From: Flavobacterium sp. NG2
GTDB taxonomy: Bacteria > Bacteroidota > Bacteroidia > Flavobacteriales > Flavobacteriaceae
Assembly (NCBI RefSeq): GCF_034119845.1
Contig: NZ_CP139420.1
Location: 2,334,001 to 2,398,000, forward strand
Length of the DNA: 64,000 nucleotides
Direction of reading: 5' to 3'
The notes below the pieces were generated by a model. The model saw only the letters and a program-made list of their open reading frames with translations. It was not told the DNA's origin and did no database searches. Within the stretch, counting starts at the first letter, position 1; every line of letters begins with the position of its first letter. Shown here in pieces: positions 48,237 to 57,962 of the stretch. The translations under genes were made by a program, and so were the position numbers.

Positions 48237-49322
48237 ATGAAGAGAATTTTCATGCTCGCAAGCCTGTGTGCCTTGTTGTGCCATACAAGCTGTAAATCTA
48301 ACAAAGAAGAAGAAAAAGAGGAACATACTAAGTTTTTAGTTACTAACCCAATTATAAAAGATACCACTTTAACTAAAGAGTACGTTGCTCAAATTCATTC
48401 TATACGTCATATCGAATTGAGAGCTCAAGAACGAGGGTATTTACAAAAAATATATGTTGACGAAGGTCAAGCAGTTAAAAAAGGGCAACTCTTATTTAAA
48501 ATCATGCCTAATTTATATGAAGCTGAATTACAAAAGTCAAAAGCCGAAGCTGATTTTGCTGAAATTGAATACAAAAACACCAAAAAATTAGCGGATGGAA
48601 ATGTTGTTTCGGCTAATGAATTGGCTATGGCCAAAGCTAAATTGGCTAAAGCCAAAGCAGAAATGTCTTTGAGTCAAGTGCATTTACAATTTACAGAAAT
48701 TAGAGCCCCTTTTGACGGTATTATTGACCGTTTCCATGTAAGACCCGGAAGTTTAGTAGATGAAGGGGAATTGTTAACAGAGCTTTCAGATAATAGTTCG
48801 ATGTGGGTATACTATAATGTTCCCGAGGCAGAATATTTAGATTATCAGACTCATGCAAACAAAGGAAATAAAATGAAAGTGGGGCTTAAAATGGCTAACA
48901 ACGAACTATTTGAACAATCGGGAGTAGTAGAAACAATTGAAGCGGATTTTGATAATGAAACGGGGAATATTTCTTTTAGAGCGACTTTCCCTAATCCAAA
49001 GCGTTTACTTAGACATGGTGAAACAGGTAATATCGAAATGCCTATTCCTTTTAAAAAGGCACTTTTAATTCCGCAGAAAGCCACTTTTGAAGTTTTGGAG
49101 AAAAAGTATGTGTATGTGATTACCAAGGATAACAAAGTAAAATCAAGAGAGGTCGAAATAGCTGCTGAAATGCCTCATCTTTTTGTAATCAAAAAAGGTT
49201 TATCAGTTAATGATAGAATTCTTTTGGAAGGATTACGTCTTGTGAAAGAAAATGAGAAAATTGCTGTAAAATTAGAGAAACCTCAGTATGTCTTAGCTCA
49301 TTTAGAACTGTACGCAGAGTAA
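48237..49322 (+). CDS. RND efflux periplasmic adaptor (MFP), lipoprotein
   Basis: This 361-residue protein has a lipoprotein-like signal (LLCHTSC with Cys19), a lipoyl-like region (RAQERGYLQKIYVDEGQAVKKGQLLFKI), a coiled-coil hairpin (AKAKLAKAKAEMSL), and the barrel (RAPFDGIIDRFHVRPGSLVDEGELL). It bridges the RND pump and the outer-membrane channel. It is followed at 24 bases by the RND pump gene and then the TolC-type gene, one operon. Substrates of the pump are unknown. Confidence 0.92.
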   Translation: MKRIFMLASLCALLCHTSCKSNKEEEKEEHTKFLVTNPIIKDTTLTKEYVAQIHSIRHIELRAQERGYLQKIYVDEGQAVKKGQLLFKIMPNLYEAELQKSKAEADFAEIEYKNTKKLADGNVVSANELAMAKAKLAKAKAEMSLSQVHLQFTEIRAPFDGIIDRFHVRPGSLVDEGELLTELSDNSSMWVYYNVPEAEYLDYQTHANKGNKMKVGLKMANNELFEQSGVVETIEADFDNETGNISFRATFPNPKRLLRHGETGNIEMPIPFKKALLIPQKATFEVLEKKYVYVITKDNKVKSREVEIAAEMPHLFVIKKGLSVNDRILLEGLRLVKENEKIAVKLEKPQYVLAHLELYAE

Positions 49323-49346
49323 TCGAATATCAAAAAATAGAAAAAA

Positions 49347-52300
49347 ATGTTTAGTAAATTTATACATAGACCCGTTTTTGCAATTGTGATTTCGATTATG
49401 ATTGTTTTTATAGGTTCGCTGGCTATCAAGCAGCTGCCTATATCACAATTCCCGCAAATTGCTCCTACAACAGTCAATATTTTTATTGCCTATCCGGGAG
49501 CAAGTGCTGATGTATTGGTCAAATCCACACTGATTACTTTAGAGAACGCTATTAACGGAACTCCTGGAATGCGTTATATGGCAACTGATGCCACCAGTGC
49601 GGGAGAAGCAACTCTTAGAATGATTTTTGAACCTGGTACTGACCCCAATCAGGCCGTCATTAATGTTAAGACAAGGGTCGATCAAGTCATGCCTTTGTTG
49701 CCTGAATTAGTTCAGCGTGAAGGGGTGGTAATTACACCTATTCAGCCTAGTATGTTGATGTATGTGAATCTTTATGCCAAAGATAAAAACATGGATGAAA
49801 AATTCCTGTACAACTACGCCAACGTAAAAATGATTCCTGAAATCAACCGTATCAAAGGAGTAGCTAGAACCCAAATTTTAGGAAGTAGAACCTATGCAAT
49901 GCGTGTTTGGTTGAATCCTGATCGTATGAGAGCTTATAAGGTTTCTATCGATGAAGTAATGGAAGCCATGCAAGAACAAAGCATTATTGGGCGTCCAGGA
50001 CGTATAGGACAGAGTTCGGGTATTGAAGCACAGTCGTTAGAATATGTTTTGACATATAAAGGGAGGTTTAGTGAACCAAAGGAATATGAGAATATAGTTA
50101 TCCGTGCTAATGCTGACGGTCAAAGTATTCACTTAAAAGATATTGGAAAAGTAGAATTAGGTAGTGAGTTTTTTGATATCTATTCTAATTTAGATGGTCA
50201 TCCATCTGCCGCAATTGTATTGAAACAAAATTATGGTAGTAATGCTAGTGATGTAATTGATGCCGTAAAGGAGAAACTGGATGAAATGAAAGAGACCTTT
50301 CCTCCGGGAATGGACTATAAAATCAGTTATGATGTATCACAGTTCTTAGATGCTTCTATTGATCAAGTAATAGATACTTTAAGAGATGCTTTTATCCTTG
50401 TAGCCTTAGTAGTATTTGTATTCTTAGGAGATTGGCGTTCGACTTTAATTCCGATTATTGCCGTTCCTGTGTCCTTAGTTGGAGCTTTCTTTGTTATTCA
50501 GTTGTTTGGACTTTCGATTAACTTGGTAACCTTATTTGCGTTAGTTCTCGCTATTGGTATTGTGGTCGATGATGCGATTGTCGTCGTCGAGGCCGTTCAT
50601 GCTAAGTTTGAAGAACATCCTCATATTACGCCTTATCATGCAGTGAAATTAGTACTTGGAGAAATAAGTGGGGCAATTATCGCGATTACTGCTGTAATGG
50701 TTTCGGTTTTCTTGCCAATATCCTTTATGTCTGGACCAGTAGGTACTTTTTACCGACAGTTCTCGATTACGATGGCGAGTTCGATCGTGATTTCGGCTGT
50801 TATTGCCTTGACCTTAACTCCTGTATTGTGTGCGATGTTATTGAAAAACGAACATGGTAAAGAAAAGAAAGGCAATATATTAACGAAATCACTGGATGCT
50901 TTCAACCGTACTTTTGATAAATTGACAGGGAAATACGTTCGTTTATTAAAATCAATTGTAAGCAGAAGATGGCTTACTTTCGGAATCTTAATCGCCTTTT
51001 GTGCGGGAATATTTTTTGAAAACCAAATTTTACCTTCTGGATTTATTCCTAGTGAGGACCAAGGTACTATTTATGGTATCATTCAAACTCCTCCAGGTTC
51101 AACCTTAGAAACAACCAATCAAGTAGCAAGAAAATTGCAGAAAATTTGTGAGGAAGTTGACGGAATCGAATCAGTATCTTCATTAGCAGGTTATGAGATT
51201 ATGACTGAAGGTAGGGGGTCTAATGCAGGTACTTGTTTGATTAACTTAAAAGAATGGTCAAAAAGAGAGCATACGGTTAAGGAAATCATGGAGGAATTAG
51301 AAGGAAAAACTAAAGGACTGGGAGCGGTAATCGAGTTTTTTGAGCCACCAGCTATTCCTGGATTTGGATCTTCAGGAGGTTTTTCTATGCGTTTGTTAGA
51401 TAAAACTACTACCACAGATTATCATGAATTTGATAAAATCAACAAAGATTTTATGACTGAATTAGGGAAGCGTAAAGAATTAACAGGTTTGTTTACTTTC
51501 TTCGCAGCTAATTATCCTCAATATGAATTAGAGATTAATAACGATTTAGCGATGCAAAAAGGAGTTTCTATCGGAAAAGCGATGGAAAACTTGAACATTA
51601 TGATTGGAAGTACCTACGAACAAGGATTTATCCGTTTTGGGCGTTTCTTTAAAGTGTATGTACAATCAGACCCTAAATTTCGTAGACTTCCATCAGATAT
51701 CTTAAATCTTTTTGTAAAAAATGATCATGGAGAAATGGTGCCTTATTCGGCATTTATGAAGCTCGTAAAGACACAAGGACCTAATGAGATTACACGTTAT
51801 AATATGTACAATTCGGCTGCTATTCAAGGACTTCCTGCTGAAGGCTATACCACTGCTGATGCTATTAAAGCCATTCAAGAAGTAGCTGCTAAAACCTTAC
51901 CTAAGAATTATGACATTGCTTGGGAAGGATTATCCTATGATGAAGCAGCAAGAGGAAATGAATCTTTGTATATTTTCTTAATTGTATTAGCCTTTGTTTA
52001 TTTTGTTTTGGCAGCGCAATACGAAAGTTTTATTATTCCGTTAGCCGTAATCTTTTCGATTCCTGTGGGACTTCTGGGGTCATTTGTATGGCTACAAGCT
52101 TTGGGACTTCAAAATGATATTTATGCCCAAATTGGGCTCATCATGCTGGTCGGACTTTTAGGTAAAAATGCCGTATTGATTGTGGAATTTGCCGTTTTAA
52201 AACGTTCGCAAGGCGCAAGCATACGTGAAGCTGCTATTGAAGGCGCTAAGGTTCGTTTTAGACCTATTTTGATGACTTCCTTTGCCTTTATTGCCGGATT

Positions 52301-52559
52301 GATTCCTTTGATTTTAGCCTCAGGAGCGGGAGCTATTGGTAACCGCACCATTGGAGGTTCTGCACTTGGAGGGATGTTGTTTGGAACCGTGTTTGGAGTC
52401 GTAATCGTTCCTGGATTGTACTACATCTTTGGCTCTTTGGCAGATGGTAGAAAATTAATTAAAGGAGAAGAGGAAGGTACCTTGTCAGAAGGATTCACTC
52501 ATTATATAGATGATTTCAATACAACTGAAGAAAACGAAGAACAGAAAAATCATGAATAA
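49347..52559 (+). CDS. RND multidrug efflux pump, HAE1 (AcrB-like)
   Basis: This 1070-residue inner-membrane pump has twelve membrane segments, two large periplasmic loops, and the proton-relay motif GIVVDDAIVVVEAVHAKFEEHP in TM4, with the Asp pair. IGLIMLVGLLGKNAVLIVEFA in TM10 and GAGAIGNRTIGGSALGGML are typical of AcrB/MexB. Length fits the HAE1 family. It exports hydrophobic drugs or metabolites, driven by protons. Its stop overlaps the start of the outer-membrane factor. Confidence 0.95.
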   Translation: MFSKFIHRPVFAIVISIMIVFIGSLAIKQLPISQFPQIAPTTVNIFIAYPGASADVLVKSTLITLENAINGTPGMRYMATDATSAGEATLRMIFEPGTDPNQAVINVKTRVDQVMPLLPELVQREGVVITPIQPSMLMYVNLYAKDKNMDEKFLYNYANVKMIPEINRIKGVARTQILGSRTYAMRVWLNPDRMRAYKVSIDEVMEAMQEQSIIGRPGRIGQSSGIEAQSLEYVLTYKGRFSEPKEYENIVIRANADGQSIHLKDIGKVELGSEFFDIYSNLDGHPSAAIVLKQNYGSNASDVIDAVKEKLDEMKETFPPGMDYKISYDVSQFLDASIDQVIDTLRDAFILVALVVFVFLGDWRSTLIPIIAVPVSLVGAFFVIQLFGLSINLVTLFALVLAIGIVVDDAIVVVEAVHAKFEEHPHITPYHAVKLVLGEISGAIIAITAVMVSVFLPISFMSGPVGTFYRQFSITMASSIVISAVIALTLTPVLCAMLLKNEHGKEKKGNILTKSLDAFNRTFDKLTGKYVRLLKSIVSRRWLTFGILIAFCAGIFFENQILPSGFIPSEDQGTIYGIIQTPPGSTLETTNQVARKLQKICEEVDGIESVSSLAGYEIMTEGRGSNAGTCLINLKEWSKREHTVKEIMEELEGKTKGLGAVIEFFEPPAIPGFGSSGGFSMRLLDKTTTTDYHEFDKINKDFMTELGKRKELTGLFTFFAANYPQYELEINNDLAMQKGVSIGKAMENLNIMIGSTYEQGFIRFGRFFKVYVQSDPKFRRLPSDILNLFVKNDHGEMVPYSAFMKLVKTQGPNEITRYNMYNSAAIQGLPAEGYTTADAIKAIQEVAAKTLPKNYDIAWEGLSYDEAARGNESLYIFLIVLAFVYFVLAAQYESFIIPLAVIFSIPVGLLGSFVWLQALGLQNDIYAQIGLIMLVGLLGKNAVLIVEFAVLKRSQGASIREAAIEGAKVRFRPILMTSFAFIAGLIPLILASGAGAIGNRTIGGSALGGMLFGTVFGVVIVPGLYYIFGSLADGRKLIKGEEEGTLSEGFTHYIDDFNTTEENEEQKNHE

Positions 52560-53988
52560 TATACAGAAAATAACATACGCAGGTTTTGCCTGCGTATTAT
52601 TAAGTTTAGGGAGTTGTAAAGTTCCTTCGGTAGTTTCTAAAGAAGAAAATAAAACAGTTCCAAGTGCTTACGCAAATGTTTCTCAAGATTCGACTAATAC
52701 GGCAAAACTACAATGGAAAGCCTATTTTACAGATCGTTATTTGGAAAACTTGATTGATACTGCTTTGAAGAACAATCAGGAACTGAATATCACTTTGCAA
52801 GAAATTGAAATTGCCCGAAGCGAAGTGCGTGCTCGAAAAGGAGAATATTTACCCTTCGTAGGATTTAATGCAGGAGCAGGAGTGGACAAAGTGGGACGCT
52901 ATACCAATATAGGTGCAAGTGAAGCCACTACCGAAATCATGCCAGGAAAAGAAACTCCAGAGCCGTTACAAGACTACAAATTTGGTCTTTCGGCGAGTTG
53001 GGAAATTGATATTTGGAACAAATTACACAATGCCAAAAAATCGGCTTTGAGTCATTATCTAGCTACGGTTGAAGGTCGGAATTTTGTAGTGACTAATTTG
53101 ATTGCTGAGATTGCTAATTCGTATTATGAATTATTAGCCTTAGACAATCAGTTAGCTATTGTAAAGCAAAATATCGAAATTCAAAACAATGCGTTAGGGA
53201 TTGTAAGGTTGCAAAAAGAGGCAGCTCGTGTAACCGAATTAGCGGTTCGTCGTTTTGAAGCGCAGGTTTTGAATACCAAAAGTTTGCAGTTCAACATTCA
53301 GCAACAAATTACCGAGACGGAGAACAAAATCAATTTCTTGGTAGGGCGTTTTCCACAAACAATTGATAGAGACCGTTCAGCATTTGAGAACTTAACTCCT
53401 GCAAAAGTTCAAGCGGGAATTCCTTCTCAATTATTAGAAAACAGACCCGATATCAAACAAGCTGAAATGGAATTGATGGCAGCCAAATTAGATATTAAAG
53501 TGGCTAAAGCCCGTTTCTATCCTTCTTTAGGGATATCGGCTGGTATTGGTTATCAAGCGTTTAATGCGAAGTATTTGTTAGACACACCTGAGTCGTTGAT
53601 TTATTCTTTTGCAGGCGATTTAGTGGCGCCATTGATTAATAGAAATGCTATCAAAGCGAGTTATATTAGTGCTAATGCAAAACAAATTCAAGCGGCTTTT
53701 AACTATGAAAGAACGCTTGTAAATGCATACGTTGAGGTGGCTAATCAGCTGGCTAAGATGAATAATATGGAGCAAAGCTATACGCTAAAGGCCGAACAGG
53801 TTAAAAAACTGAACGAATCGATTACGATTTCAAATGATTTGTTTCGTTCAGCCAGAGCTGATTATATGGAAGTGTTGCTCACGCAGCGTGATGCTTTGGA
53901 ATCTAAATTTGAATTAATTGAAACCAAAAAACAACAAATGAATGCTTTTGTAGATGTGTACAAAGCATTAGGAGGAGGATGGAATTAA
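52552..53988 (+). CDS. TolC-type outer-membrane efflux lipoprotein
   Basis: This 478-residue protein (start at 52552, overlapping the pump stop by 8 bases) has a lipobox LSLGSC and two OEP domains built of helices and strands: WEIDIWNKLHNAKKSALSHYL, VTNLIAEIANSYYELLALDNQLAI, and PDIKQAEMELMAAKLDIKVAKARFYPSLGI. It belongs to the NodT/OprM group and forms the trimeric exit channel of the RND pump. A strong terminator follows at 54026. Confidence 0.93.
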   Translation: MNNIQKITYAGFACVLLSLGSCKVPSVVSKEENKTVPSAYANVSQDSTNTAKLQWKAYFTDRYLENLIDTALKNNQELNITLQEIEIARSEVRARKGEYLPFVGFNAGAGVDKVGRYTNIGASEATTEIMPGKETPEPLQDYKFGLSASWEIDIWNKLHNAKKSALSHYLATVEGRNFVVTNLIAEIANSYYELLALDNQLAIVKQNIEIQNNALGIVRLQKEAARVTELAVRRFEAQVLNTKSLQFNIQQQITETENKINFLVGRFPQTIDRDRSAFENLTPAKVQAGIPSQLLENRPDIKQAEMELMAAKLDIKVAKARFYPSLGISAGIGYQAFNAKYLLDTPESLIYSFAGDLVAPLINRNAIKASYISANAKQIQAAFNYERTLVNAYVEVANQLAKMNNMEQSYTLKAEQVKKLNESITISNDLFRSARADYMEVLLTQRDALESKFELIETKKQQMNAFVDVYKALGGGWN

Positions 53989-54025
53989 TTTATTGCAATT
54001 AATTTGTTTTGTGTTTACTTGTGAG

Positions 54026-54057
54026 AAAAGGGGCTGTCTGAAAAGGCAGCCTCTTTT
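54026..54057 (+). terminator. Terminator of the RND operon
   Basis: AAAAGGGGCTGTC pairs (with G-T pairs) with GGCAGCCTCTTTT across a 6-base loop. It lies 38 bases after the stop codon. Confidence 0.85.
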
Positions 54058-54147
54058 GATTTTATGGGGTTATCTACCTTAAACCTATATTGCGCATTGG
54101 AACTCGGATAACACAGATAAAACGGATATACACAGGTTTTTATAACG

Positions 54148-54195
54148 CGTTGGGTGTAATCATCAAAAACTAATTACACCCAACGTTTTTTTTTT
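54148..54195 (+). terminator. Orphan terminator-like hairpin
   Basis: A perfect 13-bp stem (CGTTGGGTGTAAT, 54148-54160; complement 54173-54185) and ten T follow. No gene ends just upstream, as the RND operon already has a terminator at 54026. A small untranslated RNA in 54058-54195 is a possibility. Confidence 0.7.
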
Positions 54196-54211
54196 AATAG
54201 TTTTATAGCTT

Positions 54212-54532
54212 AAAATCTGCGTAAATCTGGCTAATCTGCGTGAAAAAAAAATAATAAAATCCTAATGCGGATTTTGGGTTAAAAGTATATCAAAAAGTAT
54301 TGTTTTTAGTGCCAAATAAATTATAGCCACGAATTCACGAATTTAAAAAGTAGTGATTGATCTAGTTCAAAAAAAATCTGCGTAAATCTGGCTAATCTGC
54401 GTGAAAAAAAAATAATAAAATCCTAATGCGGATTTTGGGTTAAAAGTATATCAAAAAGTATTGTTTTTAGTGCCAAATAAATTATAGCCACGAATTCACG
54501 AATTTAAAAAGTAGTGATTGATCTAGTTCAAA
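54212..54532. repeat. 161-bp tandem duplication, intergenic
   Basis: Two copies, offset by 161 bases (54212-54371 and 54373-54532), look identical by eye apart from one A in a homopolymer, and a third, diverged fragment starts at 54533. Each contains TCTGCGTAAATCTGGCTAATCTGCGTG, so they also belong to the wider TCTGCG intergenic family. The gap 53989-54691 otherwise holds the two terminator hairpins and an inverted repeat (AGCCACGAATT, 54612 and 54648) but no gene. Confidence 0.9.
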
Positions 54533-54611
54533 AAAATCTGCGAAAATTTCCTAAATCTGCGTGAAATAATAGCAAGCAGACTTAGAATATTTTTGCAGAC
54601 AAAAGAAAGAA

Positions 54612-54658
54612 AGCCACGAATTCACGAATTTAATTCTGTAATTATGTAATTCGTGGCT
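54612..54658. repeat. Inverted repeat AGCCACGAATT
   Basis: Exact 11-base arms at 54612-54622 and 54648-54658. The same AGCCACGAATTCACGAATTT wording ends each unit of the tandem duplication upstream, so it is part of the same dispersed family. Confidence 0.6.
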
Positions 54659-54691
54659 ATTTGAGTTTAAAGCTTAAACTCTAGCTATTTT

Positions 54692-55174
54692 TTAGTTTTT
54701 TTTACCCAAAGTATATTTTTCGCTATGTGGTTTTTTCAATTGTAATCCTGAGATTTCCGCTGTCAATTTGTTAGGAACTGTAACGGTATATTTGATGAGT
54801 TGCGGATAATCATTATTTGTGTTTTCGAAAACCAATTTATTTTCTTCTGTTTCTTTGTACAGAAAAACGATGGGCTCATTGTTGTTTTGTCCTTTGATAA
54901 GTGTTTTGTATGTTAAGTTTTCTCCTAACTGTTGCAAAACAATACGCTCCTGATGAATAGTATCTTTTCCTTTTATAAATAACGAACTTCCGTTATAGGT
55001 GCTATCGTTGACTTTAATCCAGTTTTCTACTAAAATTCCGTCAGGAGCTTGATATTCCCAAGTTCCCAATAAACCTTGTGCCGATTGAATTAATTCTTTG
55101 TCTGATTTGGAATTGCTGTTGTTGCAAGAAACTAAGGCAATAATAAGCAATAAAAGAGTAATTTTTTGAACCAT
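54692..55174 (-). CDS. DUF6265-like lipoprotein
   Basis: This 160-residue protein has a lipoprotein signal (ALVSCNNS, Cys near 17) and a lipocalin-like domain: LLGTWEYQAPDGILVENWIKVNDSTYNGSSL and FENTNNDYPQLIKYTV. This resembles DUF6265 proteins, which are beta-rich and of unknown function. The single gene lies in a repeat-rich region. It would be anchored in the outer membrane. Confidence 0.7.
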   Translation of the reverse strand: MVQKITLLLLIIALVSCNNSNSKSDKELIQSAQGLLGTWEYQAPDGILVENWIKVNDSTYNGSSLFIKGKDTIHQERIVLQQLGENLTYKTLIKGQNNNEPIVFLYKETEENKLVFENTNNDYPQLIKYTVTVPNKLTAEISGLQLKKPHSEKYTLGKKN

Positions 55175-55297
55175 TTTTCAGGGATTTTGTAAGGTTGATT
55201 TGAATGGCTAAATTATAAAAAAATAGAATAGAGAAGGATTTTTGTTTTGAATGATAAATGTTTTGCTGAGACCTACTTTGTAGAGAGACTTTATGTG

Positions 55298-55454
55298 GAG
55301 ATGCACTACAGTACATCTCTGTTGCGGTTAGGGTTGTTTTTTGAATAGTATGTTTACTAATTCCCTATCTAAAGTTATGTAAAGAGGCACTGCAGTGCCT
55401 CTTCTGAAAGCTTGATTATTGTTGCTGTAAAATAGGTGAGGCACTACAGTGCCT
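55298..55454. repeat. Cluster of three related short palindromes
   Basis: Three palindromes lie in the 347-bp gap downstream of topB: GAGATGCACTACAGTACATCTC (55298-55319, near perfect), AAGAGGCACTGCAGTGCCTCTT (55382-55403, perfect) and AGGCACTACAGTGCCT (55439-55454). All share GCACTnCAGTGC. They resemble a recently multiplied REP-like hairpin or a regulatory site array. No gene is visible here. Confidence 0.75.
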
Positions 55455-55521
55455 TTTTACCGCAATACCTAATTGCTATAATTTAACAGCATTTTGAAAC
55501 CGCATCAGAATTCTGTTAATT

Positions 55522-57849
55522 TTAAAAATTATCCGTCAAAATCCTGTACACCAATTCTTTAGTGGGTTGTTGTCCATTGATTTTTTCTCTAACAACTTCA
55601 AAAGTTACTTTAAAATCGCAACCAGATTTATAATCGCTACAACCATAAGCTGTTTTTCCTTTAATCACAATTCCCTTTTGACATTTTGGACAAGCCAAAT
55701 CATCAGAGCTAGGCTTTGTAGATGTTGGAGGAGGAGGAGTAGCCCCTTTTTTAGGCTCTAAAACCAGTTTGAAATCTTCATCAAAACGCAACAAACCTTC
55801 TACTGTTCCTGCTTCGGTTTTAAAGTCTTTCAGATTGACTGTTGAACCTTTTTGAAGCAAACGCAAATATTGATTTTCGGATATTTTTTTCTCCGCAAAT
55901 ACAAAAGGCAAAACCATGGTACACCCCTCTTTATAGCCACTACAGCCATAAGCGGACTTCCCTTTGATTAATGTTCCTTTCTTACATTTCGGACAGCTTT
56001 CGGCTGTAATTCCTGCGGCTTTCTTTTTTTCTGCCTTGACTTCTTGTTGTTGAACGCTACTGGCATGTGAAATATTAGCACGCTTGGTTTCGCTTCGCAC
56101 TTCGTAAACCAAAGCATCGACCATTCGTTTCATGTTATTGATGAACAAACCAGCCGTATAGGTGCCTTTTTCGATATCTTTCAACTGTTTTTCCCATGTT
56201 CCTGTCAATTCAGCTGATTTGATTAAGTCATTCTGAATCGTATCAATTAACTGAATACCAGTAGGAGTAGGTAATACCTGTTTTTTGTTTCTAACAATGT
56301 ATTGACGCTTGAACAAGGTTTCGATAATATTCGCTCGGGTAGAAGGACGACCAATGCCGTTTTCCTTCATTAACTCACGTAAATCCTCGTCATCGACCTG
56401 TTTACCTGCGGTTTCCATCGCACGCAGTAGGGTTGCCTCCGTAAACTGATTGGGTGGTTTGGTTTCTTTTTCTAGAAATGAAGGTTGGTGTGGCCCTTTT
56501 TCACCAATAACAAAGTTTGGTAATAAGTCGGCTTCTTTTTCCTTGGCGTTTGTACTGAGCGGAGTCGAAGTATCAAATACAACGCGCCATCCTTTTTTCA
56601 AGATGACTTTTCCTGTAGTTTTAAAAAGTACATCGGCAGCTTTACCTATTACAGTGGTATTGGCAACCGAACAATCATCATAAAACGAAGCAATAAAACG
56701 CTTTACGATAATATCATACACCAGTTGCTGGTTGTATTGCAAATTCGATTGAATTCCCGTGGGAATAATAGCGTGGTGATCCGTGACTTTTTTGTCATTA
56801 AAAACCTTGGGTGATTTTTTTATTTTTTTGCCCAAAAGTGGTTGGGTTAATTCAGCATAATTAGTCAATTTTTGCAGAATTCCAGGTACTTTAGGATAAA
56901 TATCATTGGGTAAAAAAGTGGTATCTACTCTAGGGTAGGTCACTACTTTTTGTTCGTATAGTGTTTGGGCAATTTTTAGCGTTTCTTCGGCCGAAAAGCC
57001 AAATTTAGTATTGCAATAAACTTGTAAGCCTGTTAAATCAAAGAGTTTTGGAGCGTATTCATTTCCGTTCTTTTTGTCGATGGATACAATTTCGAAATCA
57101 CTTTCTTTGACTTTATTAGCTAAGAGTTCTCCGTCTTCTTTTTTTAAAAACCGACCTTCTTCATAGCTAAAAAGGGTTTCTCTATATAAGGTTTGTAATT
57201 CCCAATAGGGTTGTGGTTTAAAATTTTCAATTTCCTTAAAACGGTCAACCACCATAGCCAACGTAGGCGTTTGTACCCGACCAATAGACAAAACCTGCTT
57301 GTATCCACCGTGTTTTACGGTGTACAAACGTGTGGCATTCATCCCAAGCAACCAGTCGCCTATGGCTCTTGAAAAGCCAGCATAGTATAGATTATCATAA
57401 TTAGAGGCTGGTTTCAAGTTCTCAAAACCTTCTTTAATAGCTTCGGTAGTAAGGGACGAAATCCATAAACGTTGAACTTCGCCTTTATAATTGGCTTCGT
57501 TCATTACCCAGCGCTGAATCAGTTCTCCTTCTTGTCCAGCATCCCCGCAGTTAATGACCAATTCGGCTTTATCGAATAATCCCTTGATGATTTTAAACTG
57601 CTTTTGAATTCCTGAATTTTCTACTACTTTGGTCTCAAATTTTTCAGGCAGCATGGGTAAGTTGTTTAAGTCCCAACTTTTCCAATACGATTTGTAATCG
57701 TTCGGTTCTTTTAAGGTGCATAAATGACCAAAAGTATAAGTTACTGCATAGCCATTGCCTTCAAAATACCCATCGTGCTTGGTATTAGCACCCAATACAG
57801 ATGCGATTTCTCTTGCTACACTTGGTTTCTCGGCAATACAGACTTTCAT
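55522..57849 (-). CDS. topB: DNA topoisomerase III
   Basis: This 775-residue type IA topoisomerase has the TOPRIM motif (KVCIAEKPSVAREIASVLG, ELVINCGDAGQEGELI), the active-site Tyr in VVTYPRVDTTF, and GIGRPSTRANIIETL. The C-terminus holds two zinc ribbons, CPKCKKGTLIKGKSAYGCSGYKEGC and CPKCQKGIVIKGKTAYGCSDYKSGC, separated by a DUF-like linker of about 60 residues with a Pro-rich stretch. It resolves catenanes and recombination intermediates. The duplicated zinc ribbon is typical of flavobacterial TopB, as I recall. Confidence 0.92.
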   Translation of the reverse strand: MKVCIAEKPSVAREIASVLGANTKHDGYFEGNGYAVTYTFGHLCTLKEPNDYKSYWKSWDLNNLPMLPEKFETKVVENSGIQKQFKIIKGLFDKAELVINCGDAGQEGELIQRWVMNEANYKGEVQRLWISSLTTEAIKEGFENLKPASNYDNLYYAGFSRAIGDWLLGMNATRLYTVKHGGYKQVLSIGRVQTPTLAMVVDRFKEIENFKPQPYWELQTLYRETLFSYEEGRFLKKEDGELLANKVKESDFEIVSIDKKNGNEYAPKLFDLTGLQVYCNTKFGFSAEETLKIAQTLYEQKVVTYPRVDTTFLPNDIYPKVPGILQKLTNYAELTQPLLGKKIKKSPKVFNDKKVTDHHAIIPTGIQSNLQYNQQLVYDIIVKRFIASFYDDCSVANTTVIGKAADVLFKTTGKVILKKGWRVVFDTSTPLSTNAKEKEADLLPNFVIGEKGPHQPSFLEKETKPPNQFTEATLLRAMETAGKQVDDEDLRELMKENGIGRPSTRANIIETLFKRQYIVRNKKQVLPTPTGIQLIDTIQNDLIKSAELTGTWEKQLKDIEKGTYTAGLFINNMKRMVDALVYEVRSETKRANISHASSVQQQEVKAEKKKAAGITAESCPKCKKGTLIKGKSAYGCSGYKEGCTMVLPFVFAEKKISENQYLRLLQKGSTVNLKDFKTEAGTVEGLLRFDEDFKLVLEPKKGATPPPPTSTKPSSDDLACPKCQKGIVIKGKTAYGCSDYKSGCDFKVTFEVVREKINGQQPTKELVYRILTDNF

Positions 57850-57962
57850 TTTCTTTGACTAAATTTGAAGGTGCAAATTAGGAATTTATAAGTTGGTATT
57901 AAACAGAAACGAGCAGGACTTATTAACGAGTTATGCTATCATTTCGTTTTGTTAAGGGATAG

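Noticed and set aside
54212..54532. CRISPR array
   Set aside because: Only two long direct copies without regular spacers and no cas genes; it is a tandem duplication.
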